A program made the position numbers and the translations under genes. DNA of 64,000 nucleotides from the NCBI RefSeq assembly GCF_004912275.1, contig NZ_STGY01000056.1, positions 1 through 64,000 on the forward strand, in the 5' to 3' direction. Each line of letters begins with the position of its first letter. Position 1 is the stretch's first letter. The notes below the pieces were generated by a model, which was given only the letters and a program-made list of their open reading frames with translations, ran no database searches and was not told the DNA's origin. Shown here piece by piece: positions 62,740 through 64,000 of this stretch. The DNA comes from Glycomyces buryatensis. GTDB lineage: Bacteria; Actinomycetota; Actinomycetes; Mycobacteriales; Micromonosporaceae.

Positions 62740-64000
62740 TCAGGAGTGTTCGGCCCTCACGATCCGGGCGGCCTCGACCAGGTTCGCCAGCGCGGGACGG
62801 ACCTCCTCGTAGCGGCGGGTCTTGAGTCCGCAGTCCGGGTTCGCCCAAAGGCGCGAGGGGCCTGTGGCGCGGGCGGCGAGCCGCAGCGCTTCGGCCATTT
62901 CCTCGACCTGGGGGACGCGCGGGGAGTGGATGTCCCACACGCCCGGTCCGACGCCGCGGTGGTAATGGACGCGGTCCAGGTCGGCCAGGACTTCCATCTT
63001 GGAACGGGAGGCCTCGATGGAGGTCACGTCGGCGTCGAGTTCGGCGATGGCGTCGATGATCTCGCCGAACTCGGAGTAGCAGAGGTGGGTGTGGATGGCG
63101 GTGCCCGGCGCGGCCCCGGCGGTGGCGAGGCGGAACGCGCGGGTGGCCCACCGGCGGTAGGCCTCGCGTCCGGCGGCGCGGACGGGCAGGAGTTCCCGCA
63201 GGGCGGGCTCGTCGACCTGGATGACCCGAGTCCCGGCCGCCTCGAGGTCGGCGACCTCGCCGCGCAGGGCGAGGGCGACCTGGTCGGCGGTGTCGGCCAG
63301 CGGCTGGTCGTCGCGGACGAACGACCAGGCCAGGATGGTGACGGGGCCGGTGAGCATGCCCTTGACGGGCTTGTCGGTGATGGACTGGGCGTAGCCGGTC
63401 CATTCGACGGTCATGGGCGCGGTGCGGGCGACGTCGGCGTAGAGGATCGGCGGGCGCACGCACCGCGAGCCGTAGGACTGGACCCAGCCGGCGTCGGTGG
63501 TGGCGAAGCCGGTGAGCTGTTCGGCGAAGTACTGGACCATGTCATTGCGCTCGGGTTCGCCGTGCACGAGGACGTCCAGGCCGAGTTTTTCCTGTTCGGC
63601 GATGACGGCGGCGACTTCGGCCTTCATGCGGGCGCGGTAGTCGGCGTCGATCATCAGCCCGCGCCGGTGCGCGGAGCGGGCCTGGCGCAGCTCGGCGGTC
63701 TGGGGGAAGGAACCGATGGTGGTGGTCGGCAGGAGGCCCAGGTCCGGCTGCTGCTTGACGCGTTCGTCGTAGTCGGCGCGGCGGTCGGCCCCGGTGGGGA
63801 GGTCGGCGAGGCGGGCGCGGACGATCTCGTCGCGCCAGGACTCGGGGGAGGCGGGTCGGCCGGGGCGGCCCGTTCCGGGGGTGGCGAGGCTCGTGATCTC
63901 GCGCAGCTTCTGGCGGGCGAAGGCGAGCCGCTCGGTCAGGAGTGGATCGAGACCGGACTCGGCCTCGAGATCGATCGGGACGTGCAGGAGCGAGCACGAG
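62740..64000 (-). CDS. metE: Cobalamin-independent methionine synthase MetE, C-terminal part (5' end outside window)
   Basis: The open frame runs from the stop at 62740 to the window edge, 420 codons, about the second half of a 750-residue protein. MetE methylates homocysteine to methionine with methyltetrahydrofolate. [10 protein letters not shown] starts the C-terminal barrel; zinc ligands are the His and Cys of HTHLCYSEF, a Glu further on, and the Cys of [29 protein letters not shown] is another signature. No riboswitch can be seen because the 5' end is missing. Confidence 0.92.
   Translation of the reverse strand, partial: SCSLLHVPIDLEAESGLDPLLTERLAFARQKLREITSLATPGTGRPGRPASPESWRDEIVRARLADLPTGADRRADYDERVKQQPDLGLLPTTTIGSFPQTAELRQARSAHRRGLMIDADYRARMKAEVAAVIAEQEKLGLDVLVHGEPERNDMVQYFAEQLTGFATTDAGWVQSYGSRCVRPPILYADVARTAPMTVEWTGYAQSITDKPVKGMLTGPVTILAWSFVRDDQPLADTADQVALALRGEVADLEAAGTRVIQVDEPALRELLPVRAAGREAYRRWATRAFRLATAGAAPGTAIHTHLCYSEFGEIIDAIAELDADVTSIEASRSKMEVLADLDRVHYHRGVGPGVWDIHSPRVPQVEEMAEALRLAARATGPSRLWANPDCGLKTRRYEEVRPALANLVEAARIVRAEHS

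Overview
The window is GC-rich, actinobacterial DNA. Evidence: strong third-position G/C bias, many GTG starts, abundant leaderless -10/start pairs, a tRNA-Ala with encoded CCA, the rpsF-ssb-rpsR-rplI block close to dnaB, and WXG100/DUF6244-like operons. Within Actinomycetota it fits the Glycomyces/Stackebrandtia group (Glycomycetales) or a Micromonosporales relative best; that placement is inference from gene content and was not computed.

Layout. 1-10 kb: remnant of a VapBC module, then hemicellulose functions (GH43 glycosidase, SGNH acetylesterase, intracellular GH10 xylanase with GAAA-N-TTTC operators), a lipoprotein, and a divergent arsR/FAD-monooxygenase pair. 10-14.5 kb: unknown membrane proteins, a large exported protein built from the flanking domains of an S8 protease but lacking the protease, and a tRNA-Ala next to the dead 3' end of a tyrosine integrase. 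14.8-22 kb: an alpha/beta hydrolase, a HAD phosphatase, an APH-like kinase, an amidase-fold protein lacking the catalytic lysine, metB, a DxDGDG-repeat protein and msrA. 22-33 kb: a large ATP-binding LuxR regulator, a multicopper oxidase, larB-larC for the nickel-pincer cofactor, a GDPD, an anti-sigma-like ATPase, a polytopic membrane protein and a zinc-ribbon protein. 33-39 kb: replication and translation core (dnaB, six DnaA boxes, rplI, rpsR, ssb, rpsF) and class I fumarase. 39-44 kb: a WXG/ESX-like operon (YbaB-like, EspC-like, large WXG protein, LTDxR membrane protein). 44-48.5 kb: GH18 chitinase, cbs, gnd. 48.6-53.3 kb: a cluster of five NUDIX hydrolases enclosing two tandem HicA-like/HTH two-gene cassettes. 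53.5-57.4 kb: a DUF6244-like operon, a 33-bp perfect inverted repeat, and a three-gene cassette of unknown function with a structured leader. 57.4-64 kb: tsaD, rimI, tsaB, tsaE, a hydrolase and alr, all on the minus strand, then the 3' part of metE.

How the genes work together. The tsa cluster makes the t6A modification of tRNA and acetylates ribosomal protein. metB, cbs and metE cover sulfur transfer between cysteine and homocysteine and the final methylation to methionine. The GH43, GH10 and esterase genes suggest import and intracellular breakdown of xylan oligomers. The most novel-looking parts are the tandem HicA-like/HTH cassettes inside the NUDIX array, the six in-phase DnaA boxes upstream of dnaB, the 33-bp hairpin, the unknown 55.4-57.4 kb cassette, and proteins that keep a family fold but lack or add key residues (amidase, S8-flank protein, Cys-tailed monooxygenase).
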